A stretch of DNA of 64,000 nucleotides from Micromonospora carbonacea (GTDB lineage: Bacteria > Actinomycetota > Actinomycetes > Mycobacteriales > Micromonosporaceae), in NCBI RefSeq assembly GCF_014205165.1, contig NZ_JACHMZ010000001.1, positions 6,988,501-7,052,500 on the forward strand, written 5' to 3'. Shown piece after piece: positions 16,019-24,353 of this stretch (positions are counted from its first letter, which is position 1; each line of letters starts with the position of its first letter). Made by a program: the position numbers and the translations under genes. The notes under the pieces were generated by a model. The model was not told where the DNA came from, did not search any database, and saw only the letters and a list, made by a program, of their open reading frames with translations.

Positions 16019-17378
16019 CGTCCCCGGGCTCCTCCGGGCGCAGCACCCGCACCTGTTCGATCCGGTGCCGCTCCACCTCGACCACGGTGAACTCGTACCC
16101 GCCTTCCTCGACCGTCTCGCCGGCCACCGGGATGTGCCCGAGCCGAGCCATCAGGAAGCCGCCGAGCGTCTCGTAGGGGCCCTCGGGCAGCCGGAAGCCG
16201 GTCTGCTCGACCAGTTCGTCCTCGCGGAGCACCCCGTCGACCAGGACGGTCCGCTCGCCGCCGGGCACGGTCAGCTCGACCGGCCCGACATCGTCGACCG
16301 CGTCCGGGTCGAACTCGTCGGCGATCTCCCCGACCAGCTCCTCCACCAGGTCCTCCACGGTCACCACGCCGTCGGTGCCGCCGTACTCGTCGACGACGAT
16401 GGCCAGGTCCGCGCCGGCCGCCTTGAGGGCGGCCAGGACGCCGTCGAGGTCCAGGCTCTCCGGCACGTACACGGGCTCGCGGGCGACCGACGCGACGGTC
16501 GTCCTGGCCCGGTTGGCCAGCGGCACGCCCAGCGCGTCCGGCACCGCCGCGACGCCGGTGACCAGGTCGAGGGTCTCCTCGAAGACGGGGAACCTGGTCC
16601 GCCCGGTGTGCTGGGCGAGGGTCAGCAGCTCGGCGACGCTCGCCGTGGCGCGCAGCGCGATCACGTCCACCCGGGGGGTCATCGCCTCGGCCGCCCGCTT
16701 GTCGCCGAAGCGGATGGTGCGCCGCAGCAGCATCGCGGTGTCCGGCGGGAGCGCACCGGCGCGGGCCGAGATCGCCGCCAGCAGCCCCAGCTCCTCGGGG
16801 GACCGGGCGCTGGCCAGCTCCTCCTGCGGTTCCACCCCGAGCCGGCGGACCAGCGTGTTCGCCGAGTTGTTCAGCCCCCGGATCAGCCAGCCGAAGGCCC
16901 GGGAGAAGCCGCGCATGCCCCGGGCGGTGGCCAGCGCGGCGGGCATCGGCCGGGCCAGCGCCAGGTTCTTCGGCACCAGCTCGCCGAAGAGCATGGACAG
17001 CAGGGTCGCCAGGGCCAGGGCGAGGAACGGGGTGAACCGGTCGGCCGCCGGCCCCAGCGGGTGCAGCGCCGGGGCGAACAGCCGGGCCAGCGCCGGCTCG
17101 GCCAGATACCCGGTGAGCAGGGCGGTGATGGTGATGCCGAGCTGCGCGCCGGAGAGCTGGAAGGACAGCTCGTGCAGCGCGCGGCGGACCGTCCTGGCCG
17201 CGCCGTCACCGGCGGCGGCCCGTCGGTCGATCTCCGGCCGGTCCACCGTGACCAGGGCGAACTCGGCCGCTACGAAGAACGCGTTGCCCGCGGTCAGCAG
17301 CACGAAGCCGGCCAGGGGCAACACCGTGGCAACCAGAAGACTGTCGATGATCGGTTCACCTCGGCAGGATTGTTCCAC
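16011..17378 (-). CDS. CNNM/CBS/CorC-domain membrane protein (hemolysin C-like)
   Basis: The 455 aa protein has the full order DUF21/CNNM membrane domain (~15-205, AGNAFFVAAEFALVTV, SGAQLGITITALLTGYLAEPAL, GELVPKNLALARP), two CBS domains (~215-340) and a C-terminal CorC-HlyC domain (~360-440). The CBS EEYGGTDGVVTVEDLVEELVGEI-like block is clear (written here VDEYGGTDGVVTVEDL). A role in divalent cation handling is likely from the family. The GTG at 17378 has no clear ribosome binding site, while GAGGTGA sits just inside the frame, so the true start may be slightly downstream. It forms a two-gene unit with 15017-16018. Confidence 0.85.
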   Translation of the reverse strand: MEQSCRGEPIIDSLLVATVLPLAGFVLLTAGNAFFVAAEFALVTVDRPEIDRRAAAGDGAARTVRRALHELSFQLSGAQLGITITALLTGYLAEPALARLFAPALHPLGPAADRFTPFLALALATLLSMLFGELVPKNLALARPMPAALATARGMRGFSRAFGWLIRGLNNSANTLVRRLGVEPQEELASARSPEELGLLAAISARAGALPPDTAMLLRRTIRFGDKRAAEAMTPRVDVIALRATASVAELLTLAQHTGRTRFPVFEETLDLVTGVAAVPDALGVPLANRARTTVASVAREPVYVPESLDLDGVLAALKAAGADLAIVVDEYGGTDGVVTVEDLVEELVGEIADEFDPDAVDDVGPVELTVPGGERTVLVDGVLREDELVEQTGFRLPEGPYETLGGFLMARLGHIPVAGETVEEGGYEFTVVEVERHRIEQVRVLRPEEPGDDA

Positions 17379-17425
17379 GACGGGCCGGGCCGCACATCAC
17401 TACGCGCGGCACCGGCCTCGTCGGG

Positions 17426-19621
17426 TCAGCTGCCGGAGGTGGCGGTCTCCTTCTCGCCGGCGGCATCGGCCGGCTTGAGCGAGCGGAGCAGCACGCTGGC
17501 GACGTCGACCACCTCGACCTGCTCGCCGGCCCCCTTGCCGTTGACCCCGTCGTTGAGCATCGTCGAGCAGAACGGGCAGCCGACGGCGATGGTCCTCGCC
17601 CCGGTGGACATGGCCTCCTCGACCCGGTCCACGTTGATCCGCTTGCCGATCTTCTCCTCCATCCACATCCGGGCGCCGCCGGCGCCGCAGCAGAAGGAGC
17701 GCTCGCTGTTGCGCGGCATCTCGGTGATCCCGCCCGCGACGGACTCACCGAGCACCTCGCGTGGGGCGGCGAAGACCCGGTTGTGCCGGCCCAGGTAGCA
17801 GGGGTCGTGGTAGGTGAGGCCGCCGTCGACCGGCTGCACCGGGGTGAGCCTGCCGGCGCTGACCAGGTGGGCCAGGAGCTGCGTGTGGTGGACCACCTCG
17901 AACTCGCCGCCGAGCTGCCCGTATTCGTTGCCGAGGGTGTTGAAGCAGTGCGGGCAGGTCGCGACGATCTTGCGCTTGCTCTTCTCCCGGCCGTCGAACG
18001 CCTCGTTCAGCGTCTCGACGTTCTGCTGGGCGAGCATCTGGAAGACGAACTCGTTGCCGATCCGGCGGGCCGGGTCGCCGGTGCAGGTCTCGCCCTCGCC
18101 GAGGATGGCGAAGGAGACGCCGGCCTCGTTGAGCAGCGTGGCGACCGCCCGGGTGGTCTTCTTGGCCCGGTCCTCGAACGCGCCGGCGCAGCCGACCCAG
18201 AAGAGGTATTCGAAGTCGTCGACCTCGCCGACGCGCGGCACCTCGAAACCGAGGCCCTTGGTCCAGTCCTCGCGGGTGTTCTGCGGTGCGCCCCAGGGGT
18301 TGCCCTTGTTCTCCAGGTTGCGCAGCATGACGCCGGCCTCAGAGGGGAAGCTCGACTCGATGAGCACCTGGTAGCGGCGCATGTCGACGATGTGGTCGAC
18401 GTGCTCGATGTCGACGGGGCACTGCTCGACGCACGCGCCGCAGGTGGTGCAGGACCAGAGCACGTCCGGGTCGATGACGCCGCCATCCTCGGCACCACCG
18501 ATCAGCGGCTTCTCGGCCTCGGCGAGCGCCAGCACGTCCATGTGGGCGAGTTGGGCGGCGGTGGCCTTCTCCTCGCCGGTGAGGTCCTTGCCGCCGCCGG
18601 CCAGCAGGTACGGGGCCTTGGCGTACGCGTGGTCGCGCAGGCTGAGCACGAGCAGCTTCGGCGACAGCGGCTTGCCGGTGTTCCAGGCCGGGCACTGCGA
18701 CTGGCACCGCCCGCACTCGGTGCAGGTGCTGAAGTCGAGCAGGCCCTTCCAGGTGAACTGCTCGACCTGGGCGACACCGAACTGGTCCTTCTCCGGGTCG
18801 GCCTCCTCGAAGTCGAGGGGCTTGCCCTGGCTCATCATGGGCCGCAGCGCGCCGAGCCCGGAGCCGGCCCGGCCCGGGTCGCGCTTGAAGAAGATGTTGA
18901 AGAACGCGAGGAACCGGTGCCAGGCGACGCCCATGGTCACGTTCAGCGCGATGACGATCAGCCAGGTCATCGAGATGGCGATCTTGATGAGGGCGGCGAT
19001 GCTGACGCCGGCCGACCAGTCGGGCAGCAGCGCGCCGACGGCGTGGCTGACCGGGGTGGCCCACAGCGGGTACTCGAAGTGGTCGGTGGCCACCTTGAAG
19101 CCCCGGATCACGAAGCCCATGATCAGCACGGCGAGGACGACGGCCTCGACGAAGTAGCCCTGCCACATGGTCGAGCCGGTGAACCGGGACCGGCCGCCCG
19201 GCCGGGTGGGCCGGTTGCGGACCCGGATCGCGATCAGCACCACGATGCCGACCGTGCCGAGCACCGCGATCAGCTCGGTGACCAGGCCGTAGACCGCCAG
19301 GCCGCCGATCAGCGGCAGGCCGCCGGTCGGGGAGACGACCTCGAAGTACGCCTCCAGGACCAGCAGCGACAGCACGATGAAGCCGACCATGACGAACCAG
19401 TGCGCCGCGCCGACCACGCTCCAGCGCAGCATCCTGGTGTGACCGGCGGTCTCGGCCAGCATCGTCTTCGTGCGGGTGCCCCGGTCGCCGAACCGTTCCG
19501 GGTCGGGCTGACCCAGCCGGACGACTGCCACGATCTTCATGACCGCGCGTACCGCAAGCCACACCGCCACGGCGGTGATGGCGGCCGCGAGGATCGTGGT
19601 GACGATCTGGACGCTGCCCAT
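17426..19621 (-). CDS. etfD: Membrane Fe-S oxidoreductase, EtfD/Rv0338c type
   Basis: The 731 aa protein has five to six membrane helices in the first ~260 residues. A ferredoxin-like domain with two 4Fe-4S motifs follows (CTECGRCQSQCP near residue 300 and CTTCGACVEQCP near 395). The C-terminal half holds CCG-type domains (CPHCFNTLGNEYG, YHDPCYLGRHN, CCGAGGARMW) as in heterodisulfide reductase subunits. Its mycobacterial counterpart Rv0338c (EtfD) was reported to pass electrons from acyl-CoA dehydrogenases via ETF to menaquinone. ATG 19621 has GGGAGG eight bases upstream. A promoter with an operator shared with the fadE5-like gene lies at 19757-19785. Assignment to EtfD is by architecture. 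Confidence 0.87.
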   Translation of the reverse strand: MGSVQIVTTILAAAITAVAVWLAVRAVMKIVAVVRLGQPDPERFGDRGTRTKTMLAETAGHTRMLRWSVVGAAHWFVMVGFIVLSLLVLEAYFEVVSPTGGLPLIGGLAVYGLVTELIAVLGTVGIVVLIAIRVRNRPTRPGGRSRFTGSTMWQGYFVEAVVLAVLIMGFVIRGFKVATDHFEYPLWATPVSHAVGALLPDWSAGVSIAALIKIAISMTWLIVIALNVTMGVAWHRFLAFFNIFFKRDPGRAGSGLGALRPMMSQGKPLDFEEADPEKDQFGVAQVEQFTWKGLLDFSTCTECGRCQSQCPAWNTGKPLSPKLLVLSLRDHAYAKAPYLLAGGGKDLTGEEKATAAQLAHMDVLALAEAEKPLIGGAEDGGVIDPDVLWSCTTCGACVEQCPVDIEHVDHIVDMRRYQVLIESSFPSEAGVMLRNLENKGNPWGAPQNTREDWTKGLGFEVPRVGEVDDFEYLFWVGCAGAFEDRAKKTTRAVATLLNEAGVSFAILGEGETCTGDPARRIGNEFVFQMLAQQNVETLNEAFDGREKSKRKIVATCPHCFNTLGNEYGQLGGEFEVVHHTQLLAHLVSAGRLTPVQPVDGGLTYHDPCYLGRHNRVFAAPREVLGESVAGGITEMPRNSERSFCCGAGGARMWMEEKIGKRINVDRVEEAMSTGARTIAVGCPFCSTMLNDGVNGKGAGEQVEVVDVASVLLRSLKPADAAGEKETATSGS

Positions 19622-19674
19622 CGAGTTGGCCTCCCGGTCTGCTGCCTGTCGAGCGGCTCGGCGGCCGGGCCGGG

Positions 19675-19749
19675 TCAGGGGCGCGACCGGCGCTGCGCCT
19701 TCGTCGCACCCCGACCGGACCGGTCGATGACCTTGTCCCGCTCGGTCAT
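19675..19749 (-). CDS. Possible 24-aa ORF upstream of etfD
   Basis: The short frame reads MTERDKVIDRSGRGATKAQ and ends RRSRP. Its ATG sits seven bases after a TAGGCT -10 box, so on a leaderless transcript this would be the first start codon read. It is basic and lacks any known motif. It lies between the operator and the etfD ribosome binding site and could be a leader peptide, a small gene or chance. Confidence 0.3.
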   Translation of the reverse strand: MTERDKVIDRSGRGATKAQRRSRP

Positions 19750-19756
19750 GCAGTGC

Positions 19757-19785
19757 AGCCTACGCGAGAGTTACCCAGCAGTAAC
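19757..19785 (-). promoter_or_regulatory. Promoter of the etfD unit with TTACTnnnnGGTAA operator
   Basis: The 16-base near-palindrome GTTACTGCTGGGTAAC (19770-19785, minus strand) covers the expected -35 region. It is followed seven bases later by TAGGCT (19757-19762), a -10 box. The operator matches the one before the fadE5-like gene at 2220 in all conserved positions. A bound repressor would block RNA polymerase. Confidence 0.6.
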
Positions 19786-19948
19786 GTGAGTCATCTCGCA
19801 GCCGAGCCGCGCCGCCCTGCGGACACCATAGGGTGCCCGACGCCGAAACGCCGGGCAGGGGCTCGGCGGGGTGACGTGGAGCGCGCCACAAGGGCAGGCC
19901 GGGCGGGTCGACGCCGCCCGGCCGGCAGGTGACGGCCGGGTCCGCCGG

Positions 19949-20212
19949 TCAGCGCCAGCGGGAGAGCAGGACCAGGGAGGCGACCATCGCGCCGAAACCC
20001 ACCGCGAGGTTCCAGTAACCCCACGACATCACCGGGTATTCCTGCTCGGAGAGGTAGTAGACCACCAGCCAGGCGATGCCGCTCACGATCAGCGCGACCG
20101 CCGTCACCGGCAGCCAGACCGGGCTAGGCTTGCGCGTCGCCGCCGTCGCCGTCGGACGCACGTCCGTCGGCGGGGTGTACACCTTCTTCTTGCGGACCTG
20201 AGACTTGGGCAC
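19949..20212 (-). CDS. crgA: Cell division protein CrgA
   Basis: The 87 aa protein has a short basic cytoplasmic start (MPKSQVRKKKVYTPP) and two membrane helices (PVWLPVTAVALIVSGIAWLVVYYL and a final WNLAVGFGAMVASLVLLSRWR region), which is the CrgA layout. CrgA recruits division and septal peptidoglycan proteins in actinobacteria and can inhibit FtsZ ring formation in Streptomyces. The GTG start has GGAGAG about six bases upstream. Its position next to the sortase/kinase cluster is the conserved actinobacterial arrangement. Confidence 0.93.
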   Translation of the reverse strand: MPKSQVRKKKVYTPPTDVRPTATAATRKPSPVWLPVTAVALIVSGIAWLVVYYLSEQEYPVMSWGYWNLAVGFGAMVASLVLLSRWR

Positions 20213-20440
20213 GACGCTCTCCAGAGGGGTGACGACCTCGTCCGGCCTGACAACCGGGCGCGGGGGCGACGGTCCATGGCCAATAATGTTCGACAGCTAG
20301 CGTAGTCCGGATGACCCGTTCAGGCCATGAATGGGGTCAGGCCGATGCACGGAGTGACCGAAAAAGGCGGGACTGTTCGGGTCGCCGCACCGGCCCGCGT
20401 CGTCGCGGGCTGACACGAGACGACGCGGAAGGAGCGCTCG

Positions 20441-21247
20441 GTGGAGTACACGTCAGGCGCGGCCTCCTGGCAGAAGGTCCTCCGCCGGGCGGTCGCCGGC
20501 CTCCTGCCCCGGCGTCCCCGGCAGCGGCGGCCGGGCTGGTCGATCGGCGTGCCGCTGATCGCCGCCGCGGCCGGGCTGCTGTTCACCACCACCGCGACGA
20601 CCGCCGGCGGCACCGCGCTGCGTGAGGACCGCCGGCCCCAGCTCACCCAGCTCATCGAGGACCGCCGCACGCAGGTCGCCGCCAGCGAGCGCCGGGCCGC
20701 CCAGCTCCGGGCCGAGGTCGAGGACGAGACGGCCACCCTGGCCGATTCCGACGGCCCGATCAGGGAGCAGCGGGACCGCGCCGCCGCCAGCCGGCAGGAC
20801 GCCGGGTTCACCGCGCTCACCGGCGTGGGCGTCACGGTCGAGCTGAACGACGCCGTCCGGCGGGCGGACCAGGAGCTGCCCGACGGGGCCACCAACGACG
20901 ACCTGGTCGTCCACCAGCAGGACGTGCAGGCCGTCGTGAACGCGCTCTGGGCCGGCGGCGCGGAGGCGATGTCAATCATGAACGTCCGCGTCCTCGCCAC
21001 CAGCGCGGTACGCTGCGTAGGTAACACCCTGCTGCTCCATGGGCGGGTGTACTCCCCTCCATTCAAGATCGTTGCAATCGGCGACCCCGCTGCGCTCCGG
21101 CAGGCCCTCGCCGCGTCTGAGGGAGTGCAGATGTTCAAGGGCGCGGTCAACGACTTCCAGCTGGGCTACCGGGAGACCGTCTCGACGGTCACGGTGCCGG
21201 CGTTCGAGGACTCGACAGCCCTACGCTCGGCGACGGTGCCCCGGTGA
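20441..21247 (+). CDS. DUF881 family membrane protein
   Basis: The 268 aa protein has one N-terminal membrane segment (~33-55), a coiled coil ([20 protein letters not shown] region) and the DUF881 core. Core motifs are [48 protein letters not shown] and [25 protein letters not shown]881 proteins occur in division gene neighbourhoods of Gram-positive bacteria; their function is not settled. The GTG 20441 start is preceded by GGAAGGAG. Its stop overlaps the sortase start by four bases (GTGA), so the two are co-translated. Confidence 0.88.
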   Translation: MEYTSGAASWQKVLRRAVAGLLPRRPRQRRPGWSIGVPLIAAAAGLLFTTTATTAGGTALREDRRPQLTQLIEDRRTQVAASERRAAQLRAEVEDETATLADSDGPIREQRDRAAASRQDAGFTALTGVGVTVELNDAVRRADQELPDGATNDDLVVHQQDVQAVVNALWAGGAEAMSIMNVRVLATSAVRCVGNTLLLHGRVYSPPFKIVAIGDPAALRQALAASEGVQMFKGAVNDFQLGYRETVSTVTVPAFEDSTALRSATVPR

Positions 21248-23025
21248 CCCGGAGGCCGGACGACGGCTGGGACGGCCGGCACCAGGACCGGCAGGAGGAG
21301 GACACCGCCTTCCTCCCCAGGCTCGACCGTGCCGGTCCGGCCGACCCGGGCGCCGCCATCCGTCACCAGGCCGCCCCCGGCCCGGCGACCCCCGGCCCGG
21401 CGACCCCCGGCCCGGCGACCGCCGATCCTGCGGGCCCGGTCCGCGCGGAGCGGCCCGGCCCGACCGGCCCCTGGCCCACCCCGGTGCTGACGCCCCGCCC
21501 GGCGACGCCCCACGCCCACCGGCCGACGCCTCACGCCCACCAGCCGGCGACGGCCGACCGGGTGCCCACCGAGGCGGCTCCGCCCCTGGCCGGGCCCCGC
21601 ACCGCCCAGGAGCGGCCCGCGCCGGCAGCGGACCCCGGGCACGCCCCCGACTGGTTCGCCAGCACCCCGCAACGACCCGCGTCCGGGCCACCGGCCCCGG
21701 CACCTCCCCCGATGGGCACGCCCCCGCAGGCCACGCCCGCCCGGCCACCCGTGGACGTCCCGGCCCGCCGGCCGGCCGAGTTCGGGCCGCCACCCCGCCC
21801 GGCGCACGACGCCGACGGTCCGACGGCCTTCCTCCCCCCCGTCGAGGCACGCGCCGCCGACCGGTCCGGGGCACCCCGTGGGGCCGGCTTCCCGGGCACC
21901 GTGCCGCCCGACGCGGTCCACCGCACCCCTGCCGACCGTCGCCCCGGCCCGGTGCCGACCGCCACGGGCCACCCCGGCACCCCGCCCACGGGCCACCGCC
22001 CCGGCGTTCCGCCGACCGGCCCGGCCGACCGGCCCGGCCCGGTGTCGCCCGCTCCGGTGCCCCCCGGCGCGGGGCGTCCGGTCCCGCCGGGCGGCGGCAC
22101 CGGTCACCCCGCCGACCCGGCGGCCACCGCCGTCATCCCGGCCGTGCCCCCTCGGCCTCCGGCCCCCGACGCGACCGCGCTGATGGGCGCGGTGCCGCGC
22201 CTGCCCGACAGCGGCGACGAGGCCGCCACCGGCGCGGAGCCGGCCGAGCCGCCCCGCCCACGCCGGGGCGAGCGGGTGGTCCAGCTCCGGGCCGAGCAGA
22301 CCGACGAGGGCTACAAGAGCGTCTACTCCGACCTGACCCGGCCGACGTTCTGGAGCCGGCTGCGCACCGGGGTCCGGTTCACCGGCGAGCTGCTGATCAC
22401 CTTCGGCCTGGTGGTGCTCCTCTTCGCCGGCTACGAGGTGTGGGGCAAGTCGGCCATCGTCGACGCCCACCAGAACGACCTCAGCAACCAGCTCGCCCAG
22501 GCGTGGGGCCCCACCGGCGATCCGACCGTGGCGCCCAGCGCCAGCGCGTCGACGAAGGCCAAGCCGCCGGCACACGGCAAGCCGCTCGCCGGGCTCTACA
22601 TCCCGAAGCTCGACAAGAACTGGGTCGTGGTCGAGGGGGTCACCCAGCAGGACATCCGGTATGCCCCGGGCCACTACCCGGACAGCGCGATGCCCGGCGA
22701 GGTGGGCAACTTCTCCGTCGCCGGCCACCGCAACCGGGCGACCTTCTGGCGGCTCGACGAGCTCGACCCCGGCGACGCGATCGTCGTCGAGGGCAAGACC
22801 GAGTGGTACGTCTACCAGGTCTACAAGTCGCGCATCGTCAAGCCCAACCAGGTCGAGGTCGTCGCCCCGGTGCCGATGGAGCCGGACGCGAAGCCGACGA
22901 AGAAGGTGCTCACCCTGACCACCTGCAATCCGAAGTTCGACAACTACCAGCGCCTGATCGTGCACGCCGAGCTGACCCGTACGCAGCCCAAGTCGGCGGG
23001 CCGACCGGCGGAGCTGGGGGGCTGA
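21244..23025 (+). CDS. srtE: Class E sortase with long proline-rich N-terminal region
   Basis: The 593 aa protein has ~340 residues rich in Pro/Ala/Thr/Arg, including three PGPAT repeats, then a membrane helix ([23 protein letters not shown]). The extracellular sortase domain has catalytic histidine in [11 protein letters not shown], cysteine in [13 protein letters not shown] and arginine in [11 protein letters not shown]. Class E sortases attach proteins, typically with LAxTG signals, to peptidoglycan in actinomycetes. The N-terminal extension should be cytoplasmic and is far longer than in most class E enzymes. The gene overlaps the DUF881 gene and precedes a small membrane protein. Its substrates are not evident in this window. 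Confidence 0.9.
   Translation: MTRRPDDGWDGRHQDRQEEDTAFLPRLDRAGPADPGAAIRHQAAPGPATPGPATPGPATADPAGPVRAERPGPTGPWPTPVLTPRPATPHAHRPTPHAHQPATADRVPTEAAPPLAGPRTAQERPAPAADPGHAPDWFASTPQRPASGPPAPAPPPMGTPPQATPARPPVDVPARRPAEFGPPPRPAHDADGPTAFLPPVEARAADRSGAPRGAGFPGTVPPDAVHRTPADRRPGPVPTATGHPGTPPTGHRPGVPPTGPADRPGPVSPAPVPPGAGRPVPPGGGTGHPADPAATAVIPAVPPRPPAPDATALMGAVPRLPDSGDEAATGAEPAEPPRPRRGERVVQLRAEQTDEGYKSVYSDLTRPTFWSRLRTGVRFTGELLITFGLVVLLFAGYEVWGKSAIVDAHQNDLSNQLAQAWGPTGDPTVAPSASASTKAKPPAHGKPLAGLYIPKLDKNWVVVEGVTQQDIRYAPGHYPDSAMPGEVGNFSVAGHRNRATFWRLDELDPGDAIVVEGKTEWYVYQVYKSRIVKPNQVEVVAPVPMEPDAKPTKKVLTLTTCNPKFDNYQRLIVHAELTRTQPKSAGRPAELGG
21376..21420 (+). repeat. 15 bp tandem repeat (x3) in the sortase gene
   Basis: CCCGGCCCGGCGACC occurs three times without change at 21376, 21391 and 21406, encoding three PGPAT units. 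It is in frame, so copy-number change would alter linker length without breaking the gene. Confidence 0.8.
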
Positions 23026-23027
23026 CG

Positions 23028-23306
23028 ATGTATGCCTGGATCTGGCGCAAGCTGCCGCTGGGCGTGCCCGGCAAGCTGATCGGCTCGCTGCTGCTCGCCA
23101 CCGCCACGGTGGCCCTGCTCTGGTACGTGGTCTTCCCGTGGGCGGAGCCGCTGCTCCCCTTCGACGACGTCCAGGTCACCCAGGACTCCGGGGTGCCGGG
23201 CGGCGGCTCGGGCGTGGACGGCGACGCCCCGCCGGCCGGCGACGAGCACGACCTGCCGTACGACACCGAGCAGAACAACACCCCGCCCCCCTCTCCGAGC
23301 AGGTGA
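23028..23306 (+). CDS. Small membrane-anchored protein after the sortase
   Basis: The 92 aa product starts MYAWIWRKLPLGVPGKLIGS. It has one hydrophobic segment (~18-38, LIGSLLLATATVALLWYVVF) and an acidic, proline-ended outer tail. The ATG is three bases after the sortase stop, so it belongs to the same operon. I do not recognise a named family, but similar short proteins sit at this position in other actinomycetes. A role beside the sortase or as cell-surface accessory is inference only. Confidence 0.75.
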   Translation: MYAWIWRKLPLGVPGKLIGSLLLATATVALLWYVVFPWAEPLLPFDDVQVTQDSGVPGGGSGVDGDAPPAGDEHDLPYDTEQNNTPPPSPSR

Positions 23307-23308
23307 CG

Positions 23309-23959
23309 ATGCGCGTCCTGGTGATCGACAACTACGACTCGTTCGTATTCAACCTGGTGCAGTACCTCGGTCAGCTCGGGGTGGACTGCGAGGTGCGGCG
23401 CAACGACGAGATCGACGTCGCGGACGTGGGACGGGTCGGCGCGGCCGGCGTCCTGCTCTCTCCGGGGCCGGGCAGCCCCGACCGCGCCGGCATCTGCCTC
23501 GACGTCATCCGCCGGTACGCGGGCAAGCTGCCGATCTTCGGCGTCTGCCTGGGCCACCAGGCCATCGGCGAGGCGTTCGGGGCCACCGTGACCCGCGCCC
23601 CCGAGCTGCTGCACGGCAAGACCTCCGAGGTCAGCCACCACGGCGTCGGGGTGCTCGCCGGTCTGCCGGACCCGTTCACGGCCACCCGCTACCACTCCCT
23701 CGCCGTGCTGCCCGAGACCCTGCCCGAGGAGCTGGAGGTCACCGGCTGGACGGGCTCCGGGGTGGTCATGGCGATGCGGCACCGCACCCTGCCGATCGAG
23801 GGCGTCCAGTTCCACCCGGAGTCGGTGCTGACCGAGGGCGGTCACCTGATGCTGGCGAACTGGCTCGCCGCCTGTGGCCACCCGGCGGCGCTGGAACGCG
23901 CCCCCGCGCTGGCCGCCGAGGTGGACGCGCGCCGCCGGGCCGCCTTCGCCCCGGTGTGA
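23309..23959 (+). CDS. pabA: Glutamine amidotransferase, TrpG/PabA type
   Basis: The 216 aa class I glutamine amidotransferase delivers ammonia to a chorismate-using partner (anthranilate or aminodeoxychorismate synthase). It starts MRVLVIDNYDSFVFNLVQYL. The nucleophile Cys80 lies in GVCLGHQAIGEAFG, the oxyanion loop in LLSPGPGSP, and the His/Glu pair in GVQFHPESVLTEGG. The length fits the stand-alone subunit. No TrpE/PabB lies nearby. The conserved actinobacterial position between sortase and pknB is usually called trpG or pabA, and folate versus tryptophan use cannot be decided here. Confidence 0.88.
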   Translation: MRVLVIDNYDSFVFNLVQYLGQLGVDCEVRRNDEIDVADVGRVGAAGVLLSPGPGSPDRAGICLDVIRRYAGKLPIFGVCLGHQAIGEAFGATVTRAPELLHGKTSEVSHHGVGVLAGLPDPFTATRYHSLAVLPETLPEELEVTGWTGSGVVMAMRHRTLPIEGVQFHPESVLTEGGHLMLANWLAACGHPAALERAPALAAEVDARRRAAFAPV

Positions 23960-23979
23960 CGGGCTCGTGGGTCGTACCG

Positions 23980-24321
23980 TCAGTGCTCGTCGCCCCGCCG
24001 GCGGGCACGGGCGGTCAGCAGGGTGACGGCCAGGACCGTCAACGAGACGACGCCGACGGCCTGGCCGATCCGGTCGATGCGCTCCGAGTTGCAGGCCCGG
24101 TACGCCTTCTCCCAGTAGTCCCCGTCCGAGGGGCCCCGCCAGCGGTCCAGGTCGGTCTGTAGCGTATTGCCGCAGCTCTGCCGCTCGTGGTCACCCGGGC
24201 CGAGGATGCGGATCGGCACGATCAGCAGGAACGCCACCGCTGCCGCCCCGAGCCACGCGACCCGGGCCGGCGTCACCCAGGTGCGCGCCCTCGATCCGCT
24301 CCGTGCGCTTTCGATCTCCAT
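23980..24321 (-). CDS. Membrane protein of unknown function, two TM helices
   Basis: The 113 aa product has a helix near residues 20-40 (VAWLGAAAVAFLLIVPIRIL), an outer loop with two cysteines (QSCGNTL, RACNSERID) that could form a disulphide, and a second helix (~80-105). Similar short two-helix, two-cysteine proteins are common in actinomycetes without known role. ATG 24321 is preceded by a -10 box seven bases upstream, suggesting a leaderless mRNA. It is convergent with pabA and lies just after pknB on the same strand. Confidence 0.7.
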   Translation of the reverse strand: MEIESARSGSRARTWVTPARVAWLGAAAVAFLLIVPIRILGPGDHERQSCGNTLQTDLDRWRGPSDGDYWEKAYRACNSERIDRIGQAVGVVSLTVLAVTLLTARARRRGDEH

Positions 24322-24328
24322 CGGCCAG

Positions 24329-24334
24329 ATGGTA
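24329..24334 (-). promoter_or_regulatory. -10 box TACCAT, leaderless start
   Basis: TACCAT on the minus strand is seven bases before ATG 24321, within the short gap after pknB, so the small gene can be transcribed separately. Confidence 0.45.
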
Positions 24335-24353
24335 GGACACCCGTCGGCCGGCG

